NCBI RefSeq assembly: GCF_964204645.1
Contig: NC_134026.1
Coordinates: 18,310,650 to 18,370,649, forward strand
Origin: Tubulanus polymorphus
Lineage: Eukaryota; Nemertea; Palaeonemertea; Tubulaniformes; Tubulanidae
DNA: 60,000 bases
Reading direction: 5' to 3'
The notes beneath the pieces are model-generated. The model made no database searches. It had not been told where the DNA came from and worked only from the letters and a program-made list of their open reading frames with translations. Position 1 is the first letter of the stretch; each line of letters opens with the position of its first letter. This document shows, piece after piece, positions 25,401 through 34,609 of the stretch. The position numbers and the translations under genes were made by a program.

Positions 25401-26458
25401 CAATCCGTCGACAAACAGGCAGACATGGCTCAATGTTTTGAGAAACTCATGGAAGGCATTGAAAGGTCATTGCTCATGAAAAACAGAGACAGGTTAGTGA
25501 AGATCTCTATTTTGTACTGGAAGTACTGAACCTGGTGTATGGTGTGTGACTCGAATGTAGGTAAAATTCCCCCGGTAAATATCCCCCCGGTAAAAATCTC
25601 ACACGGTAAAAATGCCCCCAATTTCAGTTTTCTGTCAAATTTAAGTAAAAAACCTAAATGAAAATAGATAATACTTTTTACAATAATACTTACAGATAGG
25701 TACACAGATATATTGTTATTACTTTTAAACTAGATTTCTTCATAGAAATGTTCAGATATACGATAATATCATTTTTATGCACGTTTCTAGCTAAAAGTCA
25801 CAGAATAATGTCATATTTATGCACGTAGCTTGGTCAAAGTCATTGATTATCCAAGGTGAATATTGTGAAAAACATTTGAAATGTTTGAAAACTACTATAA
25901 GTTTTTCAACATAATAATTTTGAAGTATTGTGTTGAATATTGCTGTGAAATCAAATTTGGGGGGAGTTTTACCAGGGGGGATTTTCCTGTTACCGTGTGA
26001 CTCTTCTACTACGCTGCACTATTTTCTGCATGTTTTAGGGGATGTGTATGTTACGGACAAAGATCTAACTGCAGTATATATATATTTCAAAGTGATTTTT
26101 ATGATGGGCACATCGCAGTGATAACATTCATTAAGCCCGTATTATACTGTCAGAGGTTGTTATTTTATAATACGAGATTCGACTACGAGTTCACCATAGA
26201 TTATTGCCAATTTTTTTATACCGCTCATTTGATGATATGATTCATGACCTGTATTTCAAAAGCCCAACTTAGTATCTCAAAAGACATTGATAAAGCCCAT
26301 AGGCAATTGTTCATTATTGTTATCATACTTTATCCATACACTTTTGCAGATTTACTCAGAATTTGTCAGTTTTCCGGCGAGACATGAACAATACATTAAA
26401 ATCAGCGGCTAACAATACCAGTGCGACGTCTGTGAATTCGAGTGATATGATGAGCTAG
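1312..26458 (+). CDS. XPO7: Exportin-7, 3' 21 coding exons (5' end outside window)
   Basis: Exportin-7 is a karyopherin-beta (importin-beta superfamily) transport receptor that carries proteins through the nuclear pore with RanGTP. The joined exons 1312-1438, 2153-2226, 2893-3012, 3421-3567, 4210-4382, 4714-4771, 5059-5191, 5605-5710, 6354-6489, 12013-12086, 12949-13093, 13484-13640, 14141-14211, 14294-14382, 15095-15285, 15915-16129, 16825-16963, 23178-23338, 24247-24345, 25365-25492 and 26350-26458 total 2652 nt, giving 883 residues and a TAG stop with no frame break. The translation follows human exportin-7 (about 1087 residues) from near residue 210 to the C-terminal DMMS, with almost no gaps. 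The importin-beta N-terminal domain that contacts Ran is encoded upstream of the window; what remains is helical HEAT-repeat-type sequence. All introns are GT-AG; the one at 14383-15094 is U12-type. The family identification is from memory of the human sequence and is very secure. Confidence 0.96.
1439..2152 (+). other. XPO7 intron 1 (visible numbering)
   Basis: AT-rich intron sequence of 714 nt. Nothing beyond short homopolymer runs is recognisable. Confidence 0.6.
2153..2226 (+). CDS. XPO7: XPO7 visible exon 2
   Basis: The exon begins in phase 1 (G from the previous exon plus CA gives Ala) and encodes [19 protein letters not shown] then TLSPV. The acceptor is tttttgatgcag and the donor gtaagt. 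It aligns with the FFDLYHSIPPSFSPL stretch of human exportin-7. Confidence 0.94.
2230..2830 (+). repeat. Dispersed repeat with units of about 130-140 bp
   Basis: Two diverged units begin near 2372 (TATTGATAATCAAG) and 2520 (CTATCAAAAATCAAG), and a third partial one near 2762. Each has a motif like ATGGCCACCAYGGTG or AAATGGCYGTYATGG about 35 bp in. The array opens with a GTCACCC motif. A stretch ending AATAAATTACTATTACTATT (about 2727-2750) looks like a retroposon tail. Related units occur near 10.95-11.26 kb and, reversed, near 48.96-49.39 kb. The repeat lies in the intron between visible exons 2 and 3. Confidence 0.55.
2893..3012 (+). CDS. XPO7: XPO7 visible exon 3
   Basis: Forty codons, phase 0 at both ends. 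The exon starts [19 protein letters not shown] and ends AILENPQ. The acceptor is tttgtttcag and the donor gtaatg. Confidence 0.95.
3421..3567 (+). CDS. XPO7: XPO7 visible exon 4
   Basis: Forty-nine codons, phase 0 at both ends. The exon starts [19 protein letters not shown], nearly identical to the human protein, and ends FTVTSLR. The acceptor is aatgtttcag and the donor gtaagc. Confidence 0.96.
4210..4382 (+). CDS. XPO7: XPO7 visible exon 5
   Basis: Fifty-seven codons plus two bases. It encodes [19 protein letters not shown] and, further on, [19 protein letters not shown], one of the most conserved parts of the family. The donor is gtaagt; the interrupted last codon is Arg. Confidence 0.96.
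4714..4771 (+). CDS. XPO7: XPO7 visible exon 6
   Basis: A short exon of 58 nt encoding [19 protein letters not shown] after the shared Arg codon. The acceptor is gcttttatag and the donor gtacgt. Confidence 0.95.
5059..5191 (+). CDS. XPO7: XPO7 visible exon 7
   Basis: Forty-four codons plus one base, starting [20 protein letters not shown]. The acceptor is atttcctag and the donor gtttgt, a weaker but acceptable 5' splice site. Confidence 0.94.
5605..5710 (+). CDS. XPO7: XPO7 visible exon 8
   Basis: Two bases, 34 codons and two bases, encoding [19 protein letters not shown] and then [14 protein letters not shown], near-identical to the human protein. The acceptor is attttctttag and the donor gtgagt. 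Confidence 0.96.
6354..6489 (+). CDS. XPO7: XPO7 visible exon 9
   Basis: Forty-five codons after the split Arg: [20 protein letters not shown] and later [17 protein letters not shown]. The acceptor is ctcattgacag and the donor gtaggg. The following intron is 5.5 kb. Confidence 0.95.
6748..6804 (+). other. XPO7: Candidate in-frame cassette exon of XPO7
   Basis: After an acceptor tgtttttcag there are 57 nt, exactly 19 codons, open in the phase required between visible exons 9 and 10, followed by gtcagt as a weak donor. It would add [19 protein letters not shown]. No such insert is known to me in exportin-7, so this may be chance; only transcript data can decide. Confidence 0.2.
7027..7238. mobile_element. 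MITE of about 210 bp with CTTTCAGTGC ends
   Basis: Inverted ends CTTTCAGTGCT (from 7029) and AGCACTGAAAG (to 7235) bound the element. Related ends and an interior CACTACGGTGGAATTTT-like motif recur near 44.83 kb and 53.90 kb, so this is a small family. There is no coding capacity. Confidence 0.5.
8249..8826. mobile_element. Non-autonomous element with TIRs of about 50 bp
   Basis: The sequence from 8249 (ACAAATTTGTTTCATGAGG) recurs inverted at about 8775-8826 over roughly 50 bp with scattered mismatches. A third copy of the same end (CTCCTGTTGAAACAAATT) lies near 37745, in an FBXO41 intron. No target duplication was clear. Confidence 0.5.
10570..10700 (+). repeat. Repeat related to one at about 22.54 kb
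   Basis: The stretch with CACCAATCAGATTGCTTGTT and TATAATCGCATAGGC resembles CACAGCAATCAGATGGCCTG and CATAATCATTAAGCC at about 22543-22580. Two diverged copies of the same dispersed repeat are the simplest reading. The family is unknown. Confidence 0.4.
10745..10840 (+). repeat. tRNA-related SINE fragment
   Basis: The sequence GTGTGGCAGGGTTTTGAATC followed by CAGGTTCAAACCCCTGCCGG resembles a tRNA-derived head with a Pol III B box (GGTTCAAACCC). A similar copy lies reversed at about 44645-44740. It cannot fold as a full tRNA. Confidence 0.45.
10940..11260 (+). repeat. Second copy of the 130-140-bp unit repeat
   Basis: The copy opens with CACCCGGTAGGGCG and contains GGGCCACCATGGCG and TGTGCGATTTCTTTTAAACT. 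The last string is almost the same as TGTGTGATTTCTTTTAAACT near 2318 in the first copy. Confidence 0.5.
12013..12086 (+). CDS. XPO7: XPO7 visible exon 10
   Basis: Twenty-four codons plus two bases: [20 protein letters not shown] then FIGK. The acceptor is tctatcgacag and the donor gtaagt. The split codon AT|C gives Ile. Confidence 0.95.
12949..13093 (+). CDS. XPO7: XPO7 visible exon 11
   Basis: Forty-eight codons after the split Ile, starting [20 protein letters not shown] and ending QFMLNNHT, which is conserved in exportin-7. The acceptor is gctttttgcag and the donor gtaaaa. Confidence 0.95.
13484..13640 (+). CDS. XPO7: XPO7 visible exon 12
   Basis: Fifty-two codons plus one base: [20 protein letters not shown], then [20 protein letters not shown]. 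The acceptor is cttcctttcag and the donor gtaagt. Confidence 0.96.
14141..14211 (+). CDS. XPO7: XPO7 visible exon 13
   Basis: After the split Ser codon the exon encodes [20 protein letters not shown] then EAK. The acceptor is gatgttctag and the donor gtaatt. This segment is one of the less conserved of the protein. Confidence 0.93.
14294..14382 (+). CDS. XPO7: XPO7 visible exon 14, before the U12-type intron
   Basis: Twenty-nine codons plus [22 protein letters not shown] then TSYMMLFDW. The donor is gtatccttt, the U12-type 5' splice site, and the split codon AT|A gives Ile as in human WIYP. Confidence 0.95.
14383..15094 (+). other. XPO7: U12-type (minor spliceosome) intron of XPO7
   Basis: The intron begins GTATCCTTT, an exact match to the RTATCCTTT consensus of U12-type introns. 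Just before its AG end it carries TCTTTTAACC, close to the U12 branch-site consensus TTCCTTAAC, with the likely branch adenine (15083 or 15084) about 10 nt upstream of the AG. It lacks the long polypyrimidine tract of the other acceptors in this gene. It is 712 nt long and in phase 2. The rest of it shows nothing recognisable. Confidence 0.85.
15095..15285 (+). CDS. XPO7: XPO7 visible exon 15, after the U12-type intron
   Basis: Sixty-three codons between split codons, starting [20 protein letters not shown] and containing [17 protein letters not shown], a hallmark stretch of exportin-7. The donor is gtaagt. Confidence 0.96.
15286..16824 (+). other. XPO7 introns 15 and 16 (visible numbering)
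   Basis: Ordinary intron sequence except for a short inverted pair at about 15450-15530 (TAGGCCCCCTAA against TTGGGGGCCTA). It may be a small MITE remnant. Confidence 0.45.
15915..16129 (+). CDS. XPO7: XPO7 visible exon 16
   Basis: Seventy-one codons after the split Gly: [20 protein letters not shown], then [20 protein letters not shown]. The acceptor is ttgtttgtag and the donor gtaaga. It is the longest XPO7 exon in the window. Confidence 0.96.
16825..16963 (+). CDS. XPO7: XPO7 visible exon 17
   Basis: Forty-six codons plus one base: [20 protein letters not shown] and ending ISEGLTAL. The acceptor is ttcttgcacag and the donor gtaagt. A 6.2-kb intron follows. Confidence 0.95.
19381..19861. 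mobile_element. MITE with GCCGCGACCACACGAC-type ends
   Basis: The left end (AAGCCGCGACCACACGACAA) is mirrored at the right end by TTCGTCGTGCGAACGCAGCT near 19840-19860. Just inside each are TTAGACCGGTCT and AGACTGGTCTAAA. The interior has repeated RGACCGGACCTGGT motifs. Related pieces lie near 44.16-44.57, 48.64-48.80 and 52.37-52.54 kb. No transposase is encoded. Confidence 0.6.
19960..20100 (-). mobile_element. Penelope-like terminal remnant with hammerhead-like core
   Basis: On the - strand the sequence runs CACCTGACGATGATCTC, TAGGGT, GAGATCGATACATTGTG and then TTTGAATAAATAAATTC. This layout (CTGAYGA, a short stem, GAWA, then a polyadenylation-like AATAAA) is typical of Penelope-like element termini, which are known to carry hammerhead ribozymes. 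The stem GATCTC/GAGATC is perfect, but the GAAA box reads GATA, so the ribozyme is probably decayed. No reverse transcriptase was found nearby. Confidence 0.55.
20112..20219. repeat. Perfect 30-bp inverted repeat (hairpin)
   Basis: The 30 bases at 20112-20141 (beginning ATGAGTAAGTAATAAGTG) are the exact reverse complement of 20190-20219, with a 48-nt loop. The perfect match in a diverged intron suggests a recent origin. It adjoins the Penelope-like remnant and may be an inverted junction of that element. Confidence 0.8.
22490..22640 (+). repeat. Dispersed repeat related to the copy at about 10.57 kb
   Basis: It shares a CAATCAGATGGCCTGTTG-like core with the earlier copy and carries the direct repeat GGTACACATG at about 22496 and 22601. 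An open frame over it on the - strand is not credible as a gene. Confidence 0.35.
23178..23338 (+). CDS. XPO7: XPO7 visible exon 18
   Basis: After the split Asp the exon encodes [20 protein letters not shown] then [11 protein letters not shown], ending HPDILRG. It includes the lysine-rich loop also present in the human protein. The acceptor is tttatatttag and the donor gtaagc. Confidence 0.94.
23457..23655 (+). mobile_element. tRNA-derived SINE
   Basis: The head GGCGCAGTGGCCGAGTGGTT includes a good Pol III A box (TGGCCGAGTGG), and GGTTCAAACGC about 40 nt later serves as a B box. This mimics a tRNA of the Ser/Leu type. A non-tRNA body follows. The acceptor stem does not pair and the anticodon region is disrupted, so it is a SINE, not a tRNA gene. 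Confidence 0.65.
24247..24345 (+). CDS. XPO7: XPO7 visible exon 19
   Basis: Thirty-three codons in phase 0: [20 protein letters not shown] then [13 protein letters not shown], almost the same as human. The acceptor is attgttacag and the donor gtttgt. Confidence 0.96.
25365..25492 (+). CDS. XPO7: XPO7 visible exon 20
   Basis: Forty-two codons plus two bases: [20 protein letters not shown], ending [11 protein letters not shown]. The acceptor is gttattttcag and the donor gttagt. A nearby open frame on the opposite strand is only a shadow. Confidence 0.95.
25560..26005. mobile_element. Foldback-type MITE with CCCCCGGTAAAAAT ends
   Basis: The left end is built of short repeats of the form CCCCCGGTAAAWAT, and the right end (about 25960-26003) is their inverted counterpart, including TACCGTGTGA against TCACACGGTA. 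The unit resembles the 54.26-55.58 kb foldback ends, so both may belong to one superfamily. It sits in the intron after XPO7 visible exon 20. Confidence 0.55.
26350..26458 (+). CDS. XPO7: XPO7 last coding exon and stop
   Basis: The exon encodes [20 protein letters not shown] and ends VNSSDMMS followed by TAG at 26456-26458. Human exportin-7 ends in the same DMMS. The acceptor is cttttgcag. Confidence 0.96.
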
Positions 26459-27950
26459 CGAAGTATTACCAAGCCTGGTTCTCGTGAACTGAAAGTGATG
26501 TATTTTTTATCATCAACTCTGATAAGGATAATGATAATGATTACTACAATGATGAAATTCTCTTTATAAAAGAACTGAATAATTGTTTGTATGATTGGTA
26601 CTGTCTGAGGTTGAGTGGTTCAACTGTATTTGGCTTGTCAATGCTTATAGATTCATACAAATATCTACTGGGCAAAACGTCGGCAAATGAATGTATATAT
26701 GGAAGTGTGATTGTACTCTAAGTTTGCTGTCTTTTTTACAAATAGAAAGACTCCATATAGAAAGAAAATTGTAAAACTCATTCGAGCCAATTTAGTTACA
26801 TAGGTATTGATTTGCTTTCACAAATGTATCCAATGTGGGTGGCTCTGATGATATCCAAATCATGGCCTTCGGAACCATCCAATTCTTTGCCACTTGGTAC
26901 ATTATGTTTTGGCATCAGTTGAAAATTTCCATCAAAATTTTGCAGGTTCTCTATTGCGATGATGAATAATGAGAGGGCTACATTAGCGAATATTTTTACC
27001 AAGGGGAACGTTCATAAAGTACATGCACAAGCTATAGATAGGGCGTCAAAAGCGTACAATCTGTGTATGTACATGTAGCTAGCTAAGTAGTTCGCAAAAG
27101 AAGAGGTTGAAATATTGCTGTAGTATGTATTGCAATCAGAAGACTTAAAAGCAAAATTTAAATGCAAATTATCAATCCCTAGCTGATCGAATGCCAGAAT
27201 TCCTAATGTACATTGTAAATTGTACCCATTTTATACAATTCTCTTAACCTCGTCATTCCTAATCACAATTCTGCCAACTATTTAGTTATTGCATGTGAAA
27301 GCAGTTTTTATGGAGAGACAAAACATTGCAGATCCCACTATCTTTTCTACTCACTTCTACTCTGTATTTGGTAAATATACCATGGAAAGTTTTGTCGTTC
27401 GTAGATGGAATCATTTATTTTTGGAAGTTCTCAACATGCTTTGACATACTGTCTCGCAATTTCAGTTTTTACTGAATTATGACCAAATCATGATGAATGA
27501 ATTAATCATCTGCCAATGACTTATGCGCTGTCTGTAAATGCAGCCCGGGTTCACTCGCTATATAGTATTCCAGTCTTTGTATTTTTGTTGTTTGGCCTCT
27601 TTATTTAATTACTTTGAGTACGGATTTCCGGGGAAAAAATGGAAGGGTGAAGGAAAGAATACAAGATAAGACATTTTACTATCACATGATACATTTTGAA
27701 ATTGGGCAGGGGAAAAATAACAATAGATTTTTTGTATTAAGTATTTTCCACAAAATCTTGGACTGGAAAGATCATACAGAGAATGAAAATTGTTTTGAAT
27801 TGAATTCAAATGAGGGGAGAAATGAAGAAAACTAATTTTTTGCAAATAATTAGATGTGAAATTAAGACTAAAGCATCAAGAAAAAAAGTTTTTGAGAAGT
27901 TATGATCTAAACATGACTGAAGAAAAATGTTTATTTCCTTCATGATACAT
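26459..27950 (+). other. XPO7 3' UTR and following intergenic DNA
   Basis: This stretch follows the XPO7 stop codon. I find no AATAAA before about 28610, so either the 3' UTR is around 2.1 kb long or a variant signal is used. No other gene or repeat could be recognised; the open frames at 27609-27845 on both strands are short and look like chance. Confidence 0.5.
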
Positions 27951-27952
27951 TA

Positions 27953-28113
27953 CGTGGGGCACATATAAGAAGTTACCTTAGCTCGGGTACTATACTGCTA
28001 AACATTTTGAGTCACGTGGCTCGTGGTGGCGCCACCGTACGGTAGTGGATATTCCAAAAAATGTTTAGCGGTATAGTTCCCAAGCTAAGGTAACTTCTAA
28101 TATTTGCCCCATG
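27953..28113. mobile_element. 161-bp hairpin MITE with TA target duplication
   Basis: The arms match over about 60 bases (AAGTTACCTTAGCTCGGG on the left, inverted on the right around 28079-28097) and flank a loop with GTGGCGCCAC. TA dinucleotides bound both sides (27951-27952 and 28114-28115), as expected for a Tc1/mariner-type MITE. No coding capacity. Confidence 0.65.
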
Positions 28114-28115
28114 TA

Positions 28116-30903
28116 AGTATCCCTCAGAAATACAAATTTTACTCCAGAAAATTATGATTTTTCAAACGATGTTTTTGTTGGAATTCCAGGAGACATCCAT
28201 ACTCCAAATGATTAAAGAAAGACCTTACTATACCGGTGCAAGCATTCACTTTTTTGTGTACATAACGCTCATTATGCTAGTTTGAGAATTTTCCTGTCTA
28301 GGCAAAATCATCAATGTGTTCTGAAAAAACATTTGAGTCAAAAATGTTTGATGTTTATTGTGATTCGATGCTATTTAATCAGGCTAAGGTCAAAATCCTG
28401 CCGTCAATATGAAAGATATGTCTCATCGGTCTGTAGCTTCTTGTTTTGATGCAAGCATCTGTGAAAGACTGAACCCCCAGTGTAAGCCATTCGATATTTC
28501 TTCATTCGCCATACGTGAGGCATTTGAGTAGGATTCACTATTATAGTTATGAGTCAGGCATTCTACCATGATGAGATTTTAGTCAATTTTAATGCATACA
28601 TGGATTCAAAATAAATTCTACATCAATTTCAATCTGCCAAATTTGCTGTAACGGTATAGAATACCAGTAGTATTGTTCGAACGCCTGTCATATGCCTTAC
28701 ACAGGCGGTTCAGGTCTTTCCTTGATGGCTGCGTAAATGAGATGAGTGTGTTCATTAGTTACTAACAGTAGTCCCCCAACCAATCTGACTGTATGTTACG
28801 TGCAAACATTTGACAACCACCGCTTAAAATCATTCTGATAATATAATGTATAAACTCGTTGAAAATCAGGCACAATTGGAATGGATATCAATTATCATTT
28901 ACGGTGAGGCGTCCCATGATGAAATTCTGAAAAATGAGCTTACTTTACCAACTGTACTTTTTACCGGTTGATTTAGCATGTTGATACTTTGGCCAAGTTC
29001 ACCACCACCAACTGATAGGTAAGTAACTATAGTTGGGGGTCCCAGGAGTCCTTCTCAGAAAAATTAGATGCAATGAGTAGCATTTCCGAGCATCTGACAT
29101 ATTAGGTTGAATACTGAAGGAAGTTTTGCTTCTTTTTCCTTGAATTTGGCTTTGAATCAAGTGAGTTTGGCATATTTCTTTAAAAAGAAGCTCAAAATTT
29201 CGGTCAGATTCAAGGCAGACGTATAGGCCTACAGCATATATACAGGCTATATACAGGCCTGCTCCTTGCCAGTACCCAATTTTACTTAATGCAATTTTGA
29301 GTGAAAAATGTTAGCGTGCACCAACTTTGAGGTATCCTCATAATTCATATTTCATCTTTAGGAACAGCCAGGTGATTTTTGTTCTAGATCTCTCTGTAAG
29401 GTAGGAAATAATGTCGCAGAAGAGAATTCATCATAACAAAATGTGATTCTCCCTACGACAAGTTACAATATCTCAACAAAGGTGTTCAGATCAGATAGAT
29501 TTTTGGTTAATGAGTCAACCTCGGTTTTTGGATGATGACTCCGACTCGATTTCTGGGTTATGTAGGTATCAACATCTGTTAATCCTTTCACCAGCTTTTT
29601 ACTAGTACAGTGTCCCCTCATTACAACAAACTTTTAGGCACCCGGAAATGTATTTGTTATAACCGATCATTCATTATATCCAGTATGAAGCCATTAGAAT
29701 TGTCGTATTTGGGATGAAATGCTAGGCTTTTAATGTAATCTGTTCAACTATGGCCTACCGCATTCTTTAGTTGGGAAGTTTATTGAATCAGAAGCTAGTG
29801 ACAGTTTTTTTCAACAACTTGATTCTCATTTATGAAAATGATTTGATGTTTGTGTCTATAACATTGGATATGAGTTTAGGGGTAAGATTGATATGAAAAA
29901 AGATGTGTTAAAATCCAAGAAATGGTCTTGTCAAAATGTTTTGATCCTCTTTTTCTGCCATATAATAGTCAGTTATAATAGCTCATAATAGTCTTTACTA
30001 TCTCATGATTTCATAATTCCCTAGCAATGGCTTCATTTTTTCTATCCTCATATATTACTACTAAATATACAATATACTTTTTTTAGTCATGGATGATTAA
30101 CCGAGGTTGACTGTTTCTTGCCTCAATCAGACCGCGGCCGATTCTATTTTCTGTACACTTTTGAATAGATATTGTCAATTTTTGCTCAATGGGTATGATA
30201 TGTTAATGTGTGCTGTTTTTTAAACTGGTTGGAATTCCAATAGCTGAAAAAAGGGCCGTTAACTAAGTATATATAAAATGTCCTACAGTTTTCGCCACTT
30301 TCTGGAAAATTAATGCTAGCTGATTAGTTCTCTGATTTCATCAGGCACCAGCGGTTATGAAACGGGGTTATAATGTTTGTACACTCCATTGTTATAAAGC
30401 ATTAGATTTCAATTTAGAAGAAGCACTACGCTAGAGCATGTAATAACTATGGGCTCGGTGAAAATACCAGTCTGGTGGCCTAGTTTCAAGACACAATTCT
30501 AGCTGAAATAAGTTAAGTTTTCATTGTTGTAGATGTATGTAGTGTGACCAAAGATTTGAGTTAAACGCTTGTGTGATTATAGCTCAACTCTTTCTGAAAC
30601 TGGCCCCAATATTTGTAAGTATCACCAGTTATTTATTTCATCTAATGTCTCTAGTGAATAAACTGGGTTTTGATGAAAGATGGGAACGGGTTAAGCTTGT
30701 AAAGCTTGTCCTATATTGCTCATATTTTCGTTTAGAAATACAGTATTCCCTCTGGCAGACCCTTTCCAGGATAGCATTAAACACTTAAGAAGGAAAGGAA
30801 TTTTAGTCCTTTTTGATATTAACGCAATAACTACTGCAACTGTATCTGTCATCAAAATAAAGCTTCTTTTAAACAGAGCATGCTTTTTCTAGCTAGTTTT
30901 TGA
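28116..30903. other. Intergenic DNA between XPO7 and FBXO41
   Basis: The first AATAAA downstream of XPO7 lies at about 28610 and may end its transcript. A degraded pogo-like start (CAGTGTCCCCTCATTACAAC, from 29618, after TA) is present, but I could not find its other end. No gene was seen. Confidence 0.45.
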
Positions 30904-30911
30904 GCCTTTAG

Positions 30912-31681
30912 TCTGGCTTATGTCGACAAGCAAAGCGACGCCTACCGACGCAACTGAGAGCAACCGCGATCACAGCCTAGCTTATGTCGACTGTGCTCCG
31001 ATGCGCAGCAACTGAGGCCTACCAGCGGGATACGAGACCCTCCCAGTTGCTTACCTGCTTATGTCGGTTGCGATTACTAGCAACTGCGGGAGCTCAAATG
31101 GTCACGTGATACACATTTTGAGAATTAATTTGAATTATTGGGAAATGTGTTTCTATTAGAAAAGCTATTTCTTTAAGACTTTGATCTTTCTGATTCTGTT
31201 TTGAATACAACGTGCTAGCGACATTATATAAAGATGGCCGCTCACACCATTAGTTCTAACAATTTCGTTTCTAGATCTTCGGTCCAGTCCACTGCCGTGC
31301 TGAAGGTTTGGTTTACGTTTTGAACTACTTGAATTTTAAAGTTTATGACTAATTACGAATGACGCTAACTAGCGGTGATAATTTGTGCTATGTATATGTG
31401 GTCTCTCATTGGCTGGAATTGCTGCGCTCAGTTCCGTCGCGTCGCAGATGAGCTTATGTCAGCTGCGATCGAAAGCAACTGTCCGCCTACCGTAGGCTGG
31501 AGTAGAACATGGGCAACTAGCCGCATACGGCTTGTGACGAGTCGGTAGGCGTCAGGTTGCCGTTGCAAGCCGGCTTATGTCGAACCGATCGCGCAGCAAC
31601 TGGTGGCCTCTCGTAGGCCGCTAATCGGCGATAAACCCAGTTGCATCAGTAGGTGTCGCGTTGCTCGTCGACATAAGCCAG
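30912..31681. mobile_element. GC-rich 770-bp foldback element, probable hAT-like
   Basis: The left end CTGGCTTATGTCGACAAGCA (30913) is mirrored by the right end, TGCTCGTCGACATAAGCCAG (to 31681). Flanking GCCTTTAG at 30904-30911 recurs at 31681-31688 as an 8-bp duplication, or 7 bp if the terminal G belongs to the element. GCTTATGTCG-like motifs recur inside at about 30980, 31060, 31451 (GCTTATGTCAG) and 31572, making nested sub-terminal repeats. Base composition contrasts sharply with the AT-rich surroundings. An 8-bp duplication would fit hAT elements. No transposase. Confidence 0.7.
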
Positions 31682-31871
31682 CCTTTAGAGAACATATCTG
31701 GATCCCATAACAGTGCTCTTGTATATTCGCTTGTGCAGATTTTGCTAAAACGTCTGCTTGGTAAGTGTGATTGATGAATAGGGATATCATGAAGTGACGA
31801 TGAAAGGCTTTAAAATGGTCTGGTTTCAATCCCTGCCATGGAAATTGCTTGCTTTAGAGAATACTGTATGG

Positions 31872-32285
<414 letters not shown>

Positions 32286-34607
32286 TTTGCGTTACAAGTG
32301 CAGCTATTGGTTAATCATGAATGATTTTTTCAGTTTTCATTTGCATAATAATACCACTGCCACCGAGAACTGGATATAGTTATCTAATTTCAAAAATCGC
32401 ATACCAAGTAACTGGTAGATATGTGACTTGAATAAGTAAGCGAGAGGCCAAATGTTTCAAGTAAATTGATTCTTCACGGAATTTTATGAATTGTCAATTT
32501 AACACTAGAAACAGATAGATGACGAAAACATACCACTTAAAGAATGTGCTTTGCGAATGGCATTAAGGCCCGCCCATAGATAATGTATCATAATTGTGTG
32601 TCAATGCTGTCAAGTTGTGGTGACTTCTGACAGTGTAGGATGATATCAGCTGCCTGTTTTCTGCAGTCAGAAAGAAATATAAAAATTGTAATTGAATATT
32701 GTTGATATAAAGTAGGCCGACGGTGGTTGGGACGATAATATGGTAACCAATTTAATCGTTGCATTTGTTTTATTGTTTCTGTTATGAACAGATTCTAATC
32801 TGAACATGACAACAATCTTTGAATAAAACTCTTTGTAATAAAATGTAAGTTCTTTTAATTTAGTGTTTTTCAAATTGTTCAGATTTGTCTCGTCAACCAA
32901 TGCTTCACTAACTCATCAAATGCATCGTGTTAGAAATGAGATGATGTAGTGTCCTCAGAAAATTGAGCTGTGAGATATAAAATATGTTGGTAAAATCTGA
33001 TGCTAAAAGTGATTTTACTCTTGAGACACCCGAGATGTCTGATATGGTCGAAGCTGTGTAGTTTAGGACCGTGAACATTATGTTTGTGGCTGATCCAAAT
33101 GAAAACTTATTATTGGTAAATTTAATTGGAAATACCGGTTACTATAAACTGGAACTAACAATTAGACAGTATTGTGATGATAATCGATGACATCCATAAC
33201 AGACGTTTGACTATACGACCTGGCACTATGATGTACAATACTATGTATTGTAGTCAAACTAGGTTAAGTCATAGATGACATGATTATTCAGATTATTACG
33301 TGACAATTTACCGAAATGAAGACTTAAACTGATATTTAATTGAATTGGAAATATGCAAATTGGGACTCTATATCTGATAATGACTTAACCGATTTCAATT
33401 CAATTGTACATGTATTCCCCTTCAATCATCCGGCTCCTAAGTTTAATCCTGCTTCTGCCAATGCAGTCAATGCAATGTTCATAGATTTGATTAGTACACA
33501 AAATGAATTATACTGAAAACAATTCTTATCAGAAAACAATTTATTGCTGTAAAATGCCCTTTACCACTCTACGTATAACATATATTCAGGGAAATACTGA
33601 TGGTACAACATTCAGCAGCGAAGTACACGCACTACATAAATACATGTAGTAAATATTGGTACCGTTGAAAATAGACAGTATGATTTGGCTATGTACAAAA
33701 ACCTCCGGTACAACAATGTACAACTATTTTGGAATTACCTCTTATCCTTGAAAAGAAAAGAGGCATTTTTGAGACAGATTTAGATTATTTGGTTAATTTT
33801 GCATAATAATTTTGCCAACATGACCCTATTGGCATTTTGGAAAATCAAGCAAAGTCAGTAATTTGCCCACAGACAAATTGTTTTTTGTCTGACTTCAATT
33901 TGAAAATCGTCGGTGCAGATTGGTTTATGACACCAAAATTTTTATAGTCTTATTAAGTCGTCATAGCCGGAACCATCATTATGTCGATGACTTACCAAAA
34001 TGACGACCTATACTTAGTAAATTGAATTGGAAATAGCGACAACTTAATCCAATGATGACTTAACCAAATTCATTAACAGTTGAATCTCATTAATATGATT
34101 TTGTCAGAGTACCGATGGGTCGCGATACCATGAATTGGAGTAGAAAAATTTTAAAGTTTAATCTTTGTCCATGTTATGGGATAATTGGAAGGAATCAGCT
34201 CCGAGACATGCAGAGTCTGTTTTATTCTGTTTTCTATCATACCTCATATTCTTATTAAATGGATAACCCTTTACTCTTCATTTGATAATAATGAAATTTG
34301 GATGATTTATTTTCCTGTAAGATGCTACACTTAGTCAATCTGATACATTTATATTGCACTCAAATTTTAGAACGATACATGTAACTTTGATTTGCACATT
34401 TCCAGTTGGCAAAGACTAGTTTGATTTAGGGTTAAAGGCTAGTCAATACTACTCCGATAAATCATAAGTGTTGAAATACCGGTGTACCCTTACCCAACAT
34501 ATGCACGTAATTTGGATTACGTAATACAAAAGTTGCAATTGATTAGGTAATATAAAAAATAGTAACATTAATACCGGTACACAATTTTTTCCAATTATGT
34601 ATACCTT
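32286..34607. other. Intergenic DNA
   Basis: Short diverged repeats of AATTGAATTGGAAATA with GACTTAACC occur near 33120, 33345 and 34020, hinting at an old element. Nothing else is recognised and no gene is seen. Confidence 0.4.
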
Positions 34608-34609
34608 TA

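Larger units (their letters stand above)
23339..26349 (+). other. XPO7 introns 18 to 20 (visible numbering)
   Basis: These introns contain the SINE at 23457 and the foldback-type element at about 25560. The rest is AT-rich sequence without recognised content. Confidence 0.5.
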
